DNA of 64,000 nucleotides. Source: Gammaproteobacteria bacterium (lineage in GTDB: Bacteria; Pseudomonadota; Gammaproteobacteria; Pseudomonadales; Azotimanducaceae). Shown in pieces: positions 1-8,375 of the stretch (its first letter is position 1; each line of letters starts with the position of its first letter). A program made the position numbers and the translations under genes. The notes below the pieces were generated by a model. The model had not been told where the DNA came from, did not search any database, and was given only the letters and a program-made list of their open reading frames with translations. The stretch spans positions 62,001 through 126,000 of the forward strand of contig JAPOVK010000018.1 of the NCBI GenBank assembly GCA_026708185.1, given 5' to 3'.

Positions 1-2
1 AC

Positions 3-953
3 GGCCACGAGATCCGGCCCGCGTACCTGCAGATCGAGGCATCGGCCCCCGGCGCCTACCAGGTCCTATGGAAGCAGCCCGTCGCCGGCGCCCGGCTGCT
101 GCCGATCGCGCCGGTGCTTCCCGAGGATTGCACCGTCGCGTCGTCGACCGTGGATGCCAGTGTGCGGGACGCCCTTGTGCGCCGATTCACACTGCAGTGT
201 CCCAACGGCCTCAACGGGCAGACCGTCGCCATCGATGGTCTCGCGGGGACGATCACCGACGTCATGCTGCGGGTCACGCTGGCCGACGGCACGCAGTTCT
301 CGAGGCTGTTGAAGCCGGCGAGCCCGTCGGCCACGATCGGCCGCGACGGCCCCGAAGTGCTCGCCTACCTACTCCTCGGCATCGAACACCTGCTGTTCGG
401 CTACGACCACATCCTGTTCGTGGTCTCGCTCATGTTCTTCACGGCTCCCGTTTCTCTCCGCGACGATCGGCTGTCGGTCCACCCGGGCGCGCTCATCAAG
501 ACCGTCACGGCCTTCACCGCTGCGCATAGCGTGACGCTCTCGTTTGCTGCGCTCGACCTCGCTCGCTTGCCGCAAGCGCCCGTCGAGGCGGTGATCGCCC
601 TGTCGATCGTGTTCCTCGCCGTCGAGAAGCTGCGCGGCACGACCGATTCGATCACCGCCAGGCACACCTGGGTCGTCGCGTTCGTGTTCGGCCTCCTGCA
701 CGGCTTCGGGTTCGCCGGTGCCCTCGCCGACATCGGCCTGCCGAAGGGCAACGCCCTGCTCGCGTTGTTGCTCTTCAACCTCGGCGTCGAGATCGGCCAA
801 CTCGCGATCGTCGCCTTGGGCATCGCGGTGATCTGGGCGGTGGTGTCCTTGCGCAGATCCGTGCCGCGGCCAGTGGTCGAAGCGCCCCTCTACGTCACCG
901 GCGGGCTCGCCGCCTACTGGCTGGTGGCGCGAGTGGCGGCGATCATCGGCTGA
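3..953 (+). CDS. HupE/UreJ-family membrane protein (5' end outside window)
   Basis: The reading frame is open to the left edge, so the true start lies outside the window; 316 residues are visible. The visible N-terminus reads GHEIRPAYLQIEA, a pattern I associate with the mature start of secreted HupE/UreJ_2 proteins. About 110 residues of extracytoplasmic domain are followed by a helix with HLLFGYDHILF and by several hydrophobic helices, including FGLLHGFGFAGAL and FNLGVEIGQ. These His- and Asp-containing helices are the family hallmark. The family is linked to nickel or other metal handling in hydrogenase and urease settings, but no such genes are nearby, so the substrate is unknown. Family call good, function uncertain. 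Confidence 0.85.
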   Translation, partial: GHEIRPAYLQIEASAPGAYQVLWKQPVAGARLLPIAPVLPEDCTVASSTVDASVRDALVRRFTLQCPNGLNGQTVAIDGLAGTITDVMLRVTLADGTQFSRLLKPASPSATIGRDGPEVLAYLLLGIEHLLFGYDHILFVVSLMFFTAPVSLRDDRLSVHPGALIKTVTAFTAAHSVTLSFAALDLARLPQAPVEAVIALSIVFLAVEKLRGTTDSITARHTWVVAFVFGLLHGFGFAGALADIGLPKGNALLALLLFNLGVEIGQLAIVALGIAVIWAVVSLRRSVPRPVVEAPLYVTGGLAAYWLVARVAAIIG

Positions 954-965
954 GCGCCCCTGGCG

Positions 966-2516
966 CTAAAGCACAGCCTCGATCAGGTGCGGACCGCCTG
1001 CCGCTAGCGCGCGCGTCACCCCGGCGTCGAACTCTTCACACGTCGTGGCCTTCACCGCCGAGACGCCTTGCGCCTGGGCTAGCGCCACCCAGTCGATGTC
1101 CGGCCGCGACAGGTCGAACAGGCTTGCCGCCCGCTCGCCGATATCGTTGATGCCAAGCCGTCGGTACTCCACCTCGAGGATGTTGTACTGGCGGTTCGAG
1201 AAGACCACCGCGACGAGGTCCAACTGCTCGCGAGCCGCGGTCCAGAGGAACTGGTTGGTGTACATCGCCCCGCCGTCGCCGAGCAGGGCGAAGACCGGAC
1301 GGTCGGGACAGGCGATCGCGGCACCGACCGCGGCGGGGCCGCCTTGGCCGATCGAGCCGCCCGTCAGATTGAGCCACGTGTGCCGGACCGCACGTTGCAT
1401 GGCCGGATAGGCCGCCCCGCCGCCGCCCGAATCCACCGCCACGATGCAGTCGTCCGGCGCTCGCGCGGCGAGGGTCGTGGCAATCCCACGGACGTTCAAC
1501 GGTCCTTTCGGGGCTTCCGGCCGCGGGCTCGGCGCCAGCAGCGGCGCCGACGCATCGAGCGCCTCCGCCAGATCGTCGAGCGCGAGGGCCACGTCCTCGT
1601 GCCGATGCGCCACGCGGTGGACCGCGCAGTGGTCCGGAACGAGATCGCTCGGTAGGTTGCGGTAGGCGAAGAAACTCACCGGACGCTCGCCGCCGAGCAG
1701 TACCAGCTTCGAGACCGATCCGAACAGTTCCATGATCTGTTCCGGGAAGTACGGCAGCCGATTGACCACGGGGAGATCCGGACCGGCTTCCACGCGAGCC
1801 GGGAAGGTCGGCGAAAAGACACGGCAGCCGGTCTTCCCCGCGATGCGTCCGGCCGCCGTGACGCCGCGTTCCGTCAAGCCGTTGCCGTCCACCATGAGGA
1901 CCGTTTGCGCGTCTATCTCGGATGCCGCTGCCGCGATCACTTGGGCGGACACGCGCGGCTTGGCCACCGCTGCGTCGAAACTCGCGGGTTTGCCAACCGT
2001 TCGGCCGGGCCCCCAGGCACAGTCGGCGGGGAGGATCAGCGTCGCGATCCCGCCCCGGGGATCGGGGCTCGGCGACATCGCCGCGCGAACCGCGTCGGCG
2101 GTGTCGAGTCCGGCGCCCTCGCTGGTCCTGGAGGTACGGATCCAGGCGGACACCGGCTTGGCAACCGCCTCGATGTCGGAGGTCAGCGGCGCGTCGTAGG
2201 CGACATGGTGCACGGCGTGGTCGCCAACGATGTTCACCAAGGGGGTCGCCGCCCGACGACAGTTGTGCAGGTTGGCGATGCCGTTGCCAAGACCGGCTCC
2301 CAGGTGCAGCAGCGTGGTCGCCGGGACACCCTTCATCCGTGCGTAGCCATCCGCTGCGCCCGTACAGACGCCCTCGAAGAGACACAGCACCGCGTGGGTC
2401 TCGGGCACCGCGTCGATAGCCTGCACGAGGTGCATCTCCGACGTGCCGGGGTTGGCGAAACAGGTGTCGACACCGTGCGCGAGCAAGGTGCGGATGACGC
2501 TCAGAGCACCGTTCAT
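966..2516 (-). CDS. Thiamine-diphosphate-dependent enzyme, acetolactate synthase large-subunit-like
   Basis: This 516-residue protein has the three-domain layout of the ThDP decarboxylase/synthase family. The N-terminal pyrimidine-binding domain carries the activating glutamate in LFEGVCTGAADGYAR (about residue 48). The C-terminal domain carries the ThDP/Mg motif starting GDGGAMYTNQF and ending near NRQYN. Acetolactate synthases, benzoylformate decarboxylases and related lyases share this fold. The protein is shorter than typical IlvB (about 560-590) and no small regulatory subunit gene is adjacent, so a catabolic 2-oxoacid enzyme is as likely as branched-chain amino acid synthesis. It is convergent with the HupE-like gene and divergent from the next gene. 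Confidence 0.85.
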   Translation of the reverse strand: MNGALSVIRTLLAHGVDTCFANPGTSEMHLVQAIDAVPETHAVLCLFEGVCTGAADGYARMKGVPATTLLHLGAGLGNGIANLHNCRRAATPLVNIVGDHAVHHVAYDAPLTSDIEAVAKPVSAWIRTSRTSEGAGLDTADAVRAAMSPSPDPRGGIATLILPADCAWGPGRTVGKPASFDAAVAKPRVSAQVIAAAASEIDAQTVLMVDGNGLTERGVTAAGRIAGKTGCRVFSPTFPARVEAGPDLPVVNRLPYFPEQIMELFGSVSKLVLLGGERPVSFFAYRNLPSDLVPDHCAVHRVAHRHEDVALALDDLAEALDASAPLLAPSPRPEAPKGPLNVRGIATTLAARAPDDCIVAVDSGGGGAAYPAMQRAVRHTWLNLTGGSIGQGGPAAVGAAIACPDRPVFALLGDGGAMYTNQFLWTAAREQLDLVAVVFSNRQYNILEVEYRRLGINDIGERAASLFDLSRPDIDWVALAQAQGVSAVKATTCEEFDAGVTRALAAGGPHLIEAVL

Positions 2517-2595
2517 GAATCAGTCCGTGGATCAAGGGAAGCGAATCTCGCTCCGGCAGTATACTCGCCGCCTTGCTTGGCGCCGACGGAATACC

Positions 2596-3183
2596 ATGGC
2601 CTACGCGTTCTCCCGCCTTACCACCGCGGACCGGAACTTCAACGCAGTCTACGAAACGCTGCGCCAAGGCAACTACGCCGCGCTTCGGCCGGCATCGCTT
2701 TGGGGCGCGTTCCACGGCCTCTTCGGCGTCGGGTCGAACGAACTGATCGTCGTCAGCTACGGCGACGTGGCCGGCGTCGACGGCGCGCTAGCGGCGACCG
2801 CGGGCGTCACCGGCGTCGATACGCTGCTGCTCGAACCGACGGTGCGACCGACGACGGACGAGGGGCGCACACGCGAAGGCCTCTACGTATTCCGGTTCTT
2901 CGACGTCGCCCACGAGGACGTGGACGAGATCGCCGCCCTGTCGTTCGAAGCGTGGAAGGACTTCGAGACCGCGGACGTCTACGACGCCGTACCACAGGGC
3001 CTGTTCCGGCAACAGGATGTCAGCGCAGCCCGCGGCCGGATGCTCTTGTGCACCTGGTACGACGGCCTCAATTCCTGGCAGGCCTCGCGCACACCACCCG
3101 GGCGGGCCTCGGAGAACTTCCGCAGACGCCACGTCCTGACCGCGGGCACGATCGCGTACGCCACGCGCCTCTTGACCGGATGA
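2596..3183 (+). CDS. Conserved protein of unknown function, ferredoxin-like/NIPSNAP-like
   Basis: This 195-residue protein starts with MAYAFSRLTTADRNF at ATG 2596. An in-frame ATG further upstream would run back over the start of the divergent ThDP gene and is unlikely. No signal peptide or membrane segment is visible. The chain has two similar halves (GLFGVGSNELIVVSYGDV and GLYVFRFFDVAHEDVDEI) that suggest a duplicated alpha/beta-barrel unit of the NIPSNAP or antibiotic-monooxygenase type. That is an inference from the pattern only. Its stop overlaps the start of the next gene (ATGA), so the two are probably co-translated. Confidence 0.7.
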   Translation: MAYAFSRLTTADRNFNAVYETLRQGNYAALRPASLWGAFHGLFGVGSNELIVVSYGDVAGVDGALAATAGVTGVDTLLLEPTVRPTTDEGRTREGLYVFRFFDVAHEDVDEIAALSFEAWKDFETADVYDAVPQGLFRQQDVSAARGRMLLCTWYDGLNSWQASRTPPGRASENFRRRHVLTAGTIAYATRLLTG

Positions 3184-3581
3184 AGCCCGAAGAACAGGCG
3201 CTGTTCGCCAACGACACGTTTTATCTCGCCTTCGCGCAGAAGGACTTCGACGTGATGGCGCGGCTTTGGGCGAACAACCACCCGACCCTGTGCATCCACC
3301 CGGGCTGGCCGGCGATCACGGGACGCGGCGAGGTCGTGGAGAGCTGGCGCCGAATCCTCGGAAATCCAGAGCAGCCAGGTATCGATTTCTACAACGCCAC
3401 CGCGCAGATCGTCGGGGACATGGTCTTCGTGACCTGCTACGAGGAGTTGCCGGGCTCAATCTGCGTGGCGACCAACGGCTTTGTCAGCGAACGCGGCGAG
3501 ATGCGCATGTTCCATCACCAGTCCGGGCCGTGCGCCAATCCGCCGCCGCCGACGGGCCCGGGGGGGAGCAAGGCATCCTAG
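3180..3581 (+). CDS. SnoaL/NTF2-like domain protein
   Basis: This 133-residue protein begins at ATG 3180, overlapping the previous stop by four bases. It shows the compact cone-shaped NTF2-like pattern: an N-terminal helix (FANDTFYLAFAQKDFDVMARLW), then HPTLCIHPGWPAITGRGEVVESW and a beta-rich second half ending in a flexible proline/glycine tail. Proteins with the HPGWPAITG segment are commonly annotated as nuclear transport factor 2 family or DUF4440-like. They bind small molecules or act as small enzymes, but no substrate can be named. It is convergent with the acyl-CoA dehydrogenase that follows. Confidence 0.8.
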   Translation: MKPEEQALFANDTFYLAFAQKDFDVMARLWANNHPTLCIHPGWPAITGRGEVVESWRRILGNPEQPGIDFYNATAQIVGDMVFVTCYEELPGSICVATNGFVSERGEMRMFHHQSGPCANPPPPTGPGGSKAS

Positions 3582-3622
3582 CTGGCTGCACCCAACGAGC
3601 CGCGTCAAGGCACGAATGCCCT

Positions 3623-4768
3623 CTAGTAGCCCTCGAGTTCGCCGTACCGATTGCGGTGGTAGTTGACGTCGCCGAACGTCTGCTCGGTGACCGCCGCGCG
3701 CTTGATGAAGAAGCCGATGTCGAACTCGTCGGTCATGCCGATGCCGCCGTGCATCTGAATGCCCTCCCGCGACACGGTGTGGAAAGTCTCGCCGACCTTC
3801 GCCTTGGTGAGGCTCGCGAGCTTGGCGACCTCCTCGCGATCGCGCTCCTCGTCCAGCGCGGTGAGCGCCTCGAGGACGCACGACTTCGACAGTTCGATCT
3901 CGCAGAACATGTTGGCGGCGCGGTGTTTGAGGGCCTGGAACGAGCCGATCGGCACGCCGAACTGCTCACGATCCTTCAGGTATTGGACGGTCCTGTCGAA
4001 GCACTCCTGGGTGCTGCCGAGCATCTCCGCAGCGATGCCGATGCGCGCGATGTCCAAGGCGGGATCGAGCACGTCCGCGCCCTTGCCGAGTTCCCCGATC
4101 AGCGCGTCGCCCGTGACGGCCACGCCGGCGAGCTCGACATTGGCCGCATTGCGGCTGTCGACCATCTTCGTGCGCGTCACGGTGACGCCGTCGGCGCCCG
4201 CGTCCACGAGAAAGAGTGAGATTCCATCCCGGTCGCCGGTCGAACCGGCGGTCCGCGCGGCGACGATCAGTTTGTCAGCAACATGGCCGTCGAGCACGAA
4301 CTTCTTGCTGCCGGAGATGGTGTAGCCGTCCCCCGACGCCTCCGCGCTCGTCGCAACACCGTACGGATTGTGGCGGTGCGACTCTTCCAGCGCCAAGGCC
4401 AGCAGCAACTCGCCAGCGGCAATCTTGGGAAGCAACGCGGCCTTCTGCGCATCGCTGCCGCCGAGATTCACGATGGTGCCACCGAGCCAAACGGTCGCGA
4501 ACAACGGACTCGCCGCCAAGGTGCGACCCGTCTCCTCGGTGACGACACCCAGGCCCTTGTAGCCGAACGCCAAGCCGCCGTGTTCCTCCGGGAAGGGAAT
4601 CCCGGCCCAACCCAGCTCCACCATCTGCGACCAGGTGTCGCGATCGAAGCCGTCGGCGCTGTCGTCGTCGCGCAACTTGCGCAGTTGGCCGATCGGCGCG
4701 TTTTCCTCGCAGAAGCTCTTGGCGGAGTCTCTGAGCATGTTCTGCTCGTCGTTGAGAATCATCGGCAT
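3623..4768 (-). CDS. Acyl-CoA dehydrogenase family protein
   Basis: This 381-residue protein has the full acyl-CoA dehydrogenase layout: an N-terminal helical domain, a middle beta domain (ALALEESH, ISGSKKFVLDGHVAD) and a C-terminal helical domain with DREQFGVPIGSFQALKHR and MHGGIGMTDEFDIGFFIKRA. It should oxidise an acyl-CoA thioester with FAD and pass electrons to ETF. The usual C-terminal YEGT segment, which holds the catalytic glutamate in short- and medium-chain enzymes, is replaced by TFGDVNYHR. The base may differ, or the protein may be the non-catalytic partner of a heteromeric dehydrogenase. No partner gene is adjacent. The substrate cannot be read from sequence. Confidence 0.88.
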   Translation of the reverse strand: MPMILNDEQNMLRDSAKSFCEENAPIGQLRKLRDDDSADGFDRDTWSQMVELGWAGIPFPEEHGGLAFGYKGLGVVTEETGRTLAASPLFATVWLGGTIVNLGGSDAQKAALLPKIAAGELLLALALEESHRHNPYGVATSAEASGDGYTISGSKKFVLDGHVADKLIVAARTAGSTGDRDGISLFLVDAGADGVTVTRTKMVDSRNAANVELAGVAVTGDALIGELGKGADVLDPALDIARIGIAAEMLGSTQECFDRTVQYLKDREQFGVPIGSFQALKHRAANMFCEIELSKSCVLEALTALDEERDREEVAKLASLTKAKVGETFHTVSREGIQMHGGIGMTDEFDIGFFIKRAAVTEQTFGDVNYHRNRYGELEGY

Positions 4769-4928
4769 GGGTCGTTTCCATCAATTGGTGGCGCGATGAT
4801 ATGTCAGGAAGCGCGCGGGAAAGAACCCCCGAAGGATGTCCCCGCGCCGGCCGGGTCATGCCCTATCCAGTACCACCCAACCCTTGCCGCGAGTAAAGTT
4901 AAACCGCGCCAAGGACACTGGAAACGCC

Positions 4929-5714
4929 ATGAACGATGTCATCGCCACCGACTTGAGCAACACCGACTGGGCCGCGCTGGTCGCCGACCTCAACCGCTAC
5001 CTGCGCCTACGCACCACGCCGATCGGCATGAAGATGTTCGAGACCGCAGAGGCCATGGCCGCGGTGCCAAGGATCCGCCGGCCCAAGGACATCCACACCA
5101 CCGACCAGATCGTCGGCCAAGCGAGTCGCAACGGCTGGACCGTCGGCATCACCGCCGACGACCTCGTCGGAGACCAGTGTCGAGCCGTGATCGGGCTTTC
5201 GCCCCGGGACGAGAAGTGGCTCTCCGGAGACCGGATGGCCGGGGTCTGGTACGAGAGCCTCGAAGACGCGGCGAAGCACCAGCGGGCCATGGATCTCGCG
5301 CCGTTCGGCAAACACGCAGCCATGGCGGTCAGCCCGCTCGCGAGCGGTCGGCTGAATCCGCCGGACATCGCCTTGATCTATGCGACGCCCGCACAGATGA
5401 TTTTGTTTATCAATGGATTGCAGTGGACTGGTTACAAAAAGCTTGAATGGGGTTGTGTGGGCGAGTCCGCCTGTGCCGACTCCTGGGGACGCGCACTCGC
5501 CACCGGCGAACCGAGCCTCTCGCTGCCTTGCTTCGCGGAGCGTCGTTACGGCGGTGTGATGGAGGACGAGCTGCTGATGGCCATTCCGCCCGGGTTCCTC
5601 CCCAGAATCATCGCGGGCCTCGATCACCTCTCGCGCAACGGACTGCGCTATCCGATCCCGCAGTACGGGATCAACAACGACGTGCGGGCCGGCATGGGGG
5701 TCAGTTACGGCTAG
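4929..5714 (+). CDS. DUF169 family protein
   Basis: This 261-residue soluble protein starts at ATG 4929, where the recognisable domain begins; longer in-frame starts only add a low-complexity leader. The segments LRLRTTPIGMKMFE, WTVGITADDLVGDQCRAVIGL and ALIYATPAQMILFINGLQW are typical of DUF169 proteins. Cysteines occur near residue 85 and in WGCVGESACADSW and SLPCFAERRYGG, which might bind metal or substrate. The biochemical function of DUF169 is not established. It lies just upstream of the heme operon on the same strand but is separated from it by about 220 bases holding a repeat and direct repeats. Confidence 0.8.
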   Translation: MNDVIATDLSNTDWAALVADLNRYLRLRTTPIGMKMFETAEAMAAVPRIRRPKDIHTTDQIVGQASRNGWTVGITADDLVGDQCRAVIGLSPRDEKWLSGDRMAGVWYESLEDAAKHQRAMDLAPFGKHAAMAVSPLASGRLNPPDIALIYATPAQMILFINGLQWTGYKKLEWGCVGESACADSWGRALATGEPSLSLPCFAERRYGGVMEDELLMAIPPGFLPRIIAGLDHLSRNGLRYPIPQYGINNDVRAGMGVSYG

Positions 5715-5774
5715 CGTCCTGGAGAAGAGTCCATCTCTACGGTTGGACAGAGTTTGATGGAGACGAACCTTGAC

Positions 5775-5809
5775 GGTGCGCGTGGACCGGTAGGTCCGCC
5801 GCGTCCCCG
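5775..5809 (+). repeat. Dispersed hairpin repeat, copy 1 (family D)
   Basis: A 35-base sequence 60 bases after the DUF169 stop recurs at 23303-23337 with only three differences. Its core, GGACCGGTAGGTCC, is an inverted repeat with a GGTA loop, and the stem extends by wobble pairing. It could be a REP-like element or an mRNA 3' end structure. Only two copies are seen in this window. Confidence 0.6.
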
Positions 5810-5884
5810 TCCGCAATTCGGCCTGGTACGCGCTTCATTGCGGGCGACGACGGTAAGCGTACCTCGATGGGGCGGGGCTCCGCA

Positions 5885-5906
5885 CCCGTGACAGGCCCGT
5901 GACACG
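5885..5906 (+). promoter_or_regulatory. Tandem direct repeat upstream of hemA, candidate response-regulator site
   Basis: CCCGTGACA occurs twice with an 11-base period (5885-5893 and 5896-5904), ending about 33 bases before the hemA start. Head-to-tail repeats at about one helical turn are the usual binding pattern of OmpR-family regulators, and one is encoded three genes downstream in this operon. No convincing -10 box was found next to it. Binding is an inference. Confidence 0.4.
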
Positions 5907-5938
5907 CTTGAGGCTGTTTTCGACTACCGTCCGCGCCC

Positions 5939-7288
5939 ATGTTGGATGAGTTCGGGATCGTCGGCGTCTCATGGCGCCAGGACGGCAGTGAAGCGCTGGC
6001 GCGCTACGCTCTTGGCGACAGCGACCAGGTCGAGCGACTGCGCGTGTTCGGCCACACTAAGGGATTGCGCGAGATCGCGTACCTGGAGACCTGCAACCGG
6101 GTCGAGGTGGTCTTCCTGCGCAGCACCGACACCGATCACGCGGATCTGCGTCCCGCCGTCTACGCCTTGCTCACCGGCCGGCCCGCACGCCCAGGGGAAG
6201 CAGAGCGCATCCTCAAGGCCTGGCAGGGCGAAGGCGCGTGCGAGCACCTGTTCCTTGTTGCCGCCGGTCTCGACTCGGCCGCGCTTGGAGAGCCCGAGAT
6301 CGTCGGTCAGGTCCGTGCGAGCCGCGACTTCGCTCGCGACGGCGGCTTGATCGGACCCGGTCTGGAACTGCTGTTCGAGGACGCCCTGCGCGTCGCCGGA
6401 GCCGTCCGCGACCGCACCCGCCTGGCCGAAGGCTCCATCTCGCTCGCGGAACTCGCGGCAGGCCACATCCTCAAGCGCCACGCGCAGACATCGAGCGAGG
6501 AGCCGCAGCCGACGGCCCTGGTCGGCGTCTCGCCGATGACCGAGCGCGCTGCACTTTCTCTCGACAAGGCCCGCGTCCCCTTCGTCGTCGTCAACCGCAC
6601 GCTGCCCAAGGCCCGCGCGCTCGCCGGGCGTTTCGGAGTTCCGTGCCGATCCCTCGAGAGCTTTCAGGCCGATCCGCCCGCAGTCGCTGCAATCCTGTCG
6701 GCGACGGGCGCACGCACACCCGTCATCGGCGAGCCGTTTTTCGCCCGACTCGCTGCCAACGGCTTGAACCGTCCCCCACTGTGCGTCGACATGGGGGTAC
6801 CCCCGGACATCGATCCTGCCGCTTGTGCCAAGGCCGGCGCGCGCCGGATCGGGATGGACGACATCGTCCAGGAAGCGGAGTGCAACCGGGAGGCTCGTCT
6901 CGCGCAAGCGGCTGACGCTCGCGAGTTAGTCGATGCTGCCCTCCCGCAATTGCGGGAACGCCTGACCGATCGCCTGTATGGAACCCTGTTCGCCAACCTT
7001 CAAGCCCACTACCAGGCGACCGCACGAACTGGTGCCGAACGTCTACTGAAGTCGCTAAGGCGTCTCGACGCTGAAGAGCGCGAGACCATCACCACATGGG
7101 CGGCGGGACAAGCTAGGCGATTCGCGCATCTGCCGACGGTTGGCATCCGCAGCCTGCTGCTGAACGGCCCCGACGGCGCACTCGATGCCTTCCTGGACGG
7201 ACTCGATGGCAAGCTCGCGGCTGAGTTGCGTCCCACTACGACTCGACCCACGCCACCGGGAGGGAGCAATGATGATCCTCAGGCGTGA
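5939..7288 (+). CDS. hemA: Glutamyl-tRNA reductase, divergent
   Basis: This cytoplasmic enzyme reduces glutamyl-tRNA(Glu) to glutamate-1-semialdehyde, the first step of C5-pathway tetrapyrrole synthesis. In the 449 residues the catalytic domain is clear: the ETCNR motif with the nucleophile Cys52, then HLFLVAAGLDSAALGEPEIVGQV (positions about 103-125). The NADPH domain is atypical. Where the family usually has a GAGEMG-type glycine motif, this protein reads LVGVSPMTERAA (about 194-205), although VVNRT and the following helix are kept. The C-terminal dimerisation region is present. It is the first gene of the heme operon, and its last 20 bases overlap the start of the histidine kinase. Confidence 0.88.
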   Translation: MLDEFGIVGVSWRQDGSEALARYALGDSDQVERLRVFGHTKGLREIAYLETCNRVEVVFLRSTDTDHADLRPAVYALLTGRPARPGEAERILKAWQGEGACEHLFLVAAGLDSAALGEPEIVGQVRASRDFARDGGLIGPGLELLFEDALRVAGAVRDRTRLAEGSISLAELAAGHILKRHAQTSSEEPQPTALVGVSPMTERAALSLDKARVPFVVVNRTLPKARALAGRFGVPCRSLESFQADPPAVAAILSATGARTPVIGEPFFARLAANGLNRPPLCVDMGVPPDIDPAACAKAGARRIGMDDIVQEAECNREARLAQAADARELVDAALPQLRERLTDRLYGTLFANLQAHYQATARTGAERLLKSLRRLDAEERETITTWAAGQARRFAHLPTVGIRSLLLNGPDGALDAFLDGLDGKLAAELRPTTTRPTPPGGSNDDPQA

Positions 7289-8375
7289 TCCGCCCAAGGC
7301 ACTGCAACTCGGATTCCTCGCGCTGTTGGTGATCTGCGTGGCCCAAGTGGCCTGGTGGATTGCCGACCAGGCCCGACTGGCGAGTGGCGAGCGGGATCGG
7401 CTGGCCGCGCTCTATCGCGCGGAGGCGCATGCGATGACCACAATGCTCGGGAACGCACCTGCGCCCGCGGAAGCCGAGCGGACGCTGGGCGATGCGTTCC
7501 CGCATCTCAAGATCGAAAACGGCACCGCCACGATCCGCGACAGGGCCACGGCGCTCCTCGAGGACGACGCCGCCTCGCGCATCAACCGTTACGCTTGGGA
7601 GGGTGGCTTCTTCCTGCTTGTGCTACTCGCCGGCATGGCTATCCTGACCCGAGCGATCCGCTTCGACGCCGACTTGCGGCGCCGGCAACAGAATTTCCTG
7701 GTGTCGGTTTCCCACGAGTTCAAGAGTCCCTTGGCCAGCATGCGGCTGTCCGCGGAGACGCTCATGTTGCGTGCCCCCGACCCGGACAGTCGGCATCTCG
7801 GGCAGCGCCTGCTCGAAGACGGCGAGCGGCTGCTGCGGATGGTCGACAACCTTCTCAATACGGCGCAGCTTGAGGATGGCCGTCTGAGCTTGCAGCCCGA
7901 GTCGATCGCCGTGCGCGCCGTGGTCGAAGCCGCGGTCGCCGACTACGAGGAACTGGCCCGGGCCCACGGCATCGCCCTCAGCCAGGACGTTCCACGCGAC
8001 TTGGCCATAGAAGCTGATCGCGTCGCCATCGAAACGGTGTTGCGCAACCTCCTCGACAACGCCATCAAGGCGTGCGTTGACGGCGACGGCAAACAAGTGG
8101 GCATCCACGCCAGCGCCAGCGACGACGGTCGATCGATTAGCCTGCACATCGCCGACGACGGCGTCGGCTTTCCGCCCGGCGACGCGTCGAAGCTGTTCGG
8201 GAAGTTCTACCGGCAAGCTCAGAATCCGCGCCGCGCCACACCTGGCAGCGGCCTCGGCCTGTACCTTGTGCGCCGGCTGACGAAGCTCTCAGGTGCGAGG
8301 GCGAGCGCAACGAGCGAGGGCCTTGGCCAGGGGGCCGAGTTCACGGTCGTCTGGCCAAGGGCGAGGGGAACGTGA
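7269..8375 (+). CDS. Sensor histidine kinase embedded in heme operon
   Basis: This 368-residue membrane kinase starts at ATG 7269 (a second ATG follows at once), preceded by a GGGAGG ribosome site inside the end of hemA. A membrane helix (about 11-33) is followed by a periplasmic stretch of some 75 residues and a second helix (about 110-130). Next come the phosphoacceptor SVSHEFKSP with His149, the N box LLDNAIKA (Asn264), DDGVGFPPGD and the GSGLGLYLV glycine box. It therefore looks catalytically intact. The short periplasmic domain matches no sensor I recognise. Its position between hemA and hemE, with the response regulator next, suggests that it monitors heme or a precursor, or envelope redox state. 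Confidence 0.92.
   Translation: MMILRRDPPKALQLGFLALLVICVAQVAWWIADQARLASGERDRLAALYRAEAHAMTTMLGNAPAPAEAERTLGDAFPHLKIENGTATIRDRATALLEDDAASRINRYAWEGGFFLLVLLAGMAILTRAIRFDADLRRRQQNFLVSVSHEFKSPLASMRLSAETLMLRAPDPDSRHLGQRLLEDGERLLRMVDNLLNTAQLEDGRLSLQPESIAVRAVVEAAVADYEELARAHGIALSQDVPRDLAIEADRVAIETVLRNLLDNAIKACVDGDGKQVGIHASASDDGRSISLHIADDGVGFPPGDASKLFGKFYRQAQNPRRATPGSGLGLYLVRRLTKLSGARASATSEGLGQGAEFTVVWPRARGT

Noticed and set aside
1036-2715. A 559-codon frame overlapping the thiamine-diphosphate enzyme
   Set aside because: It is an alternative frame of the same strand with Arg/Gly/Ala-rich composition and no motifs. The 516-residue frame has the cofactor motifs.
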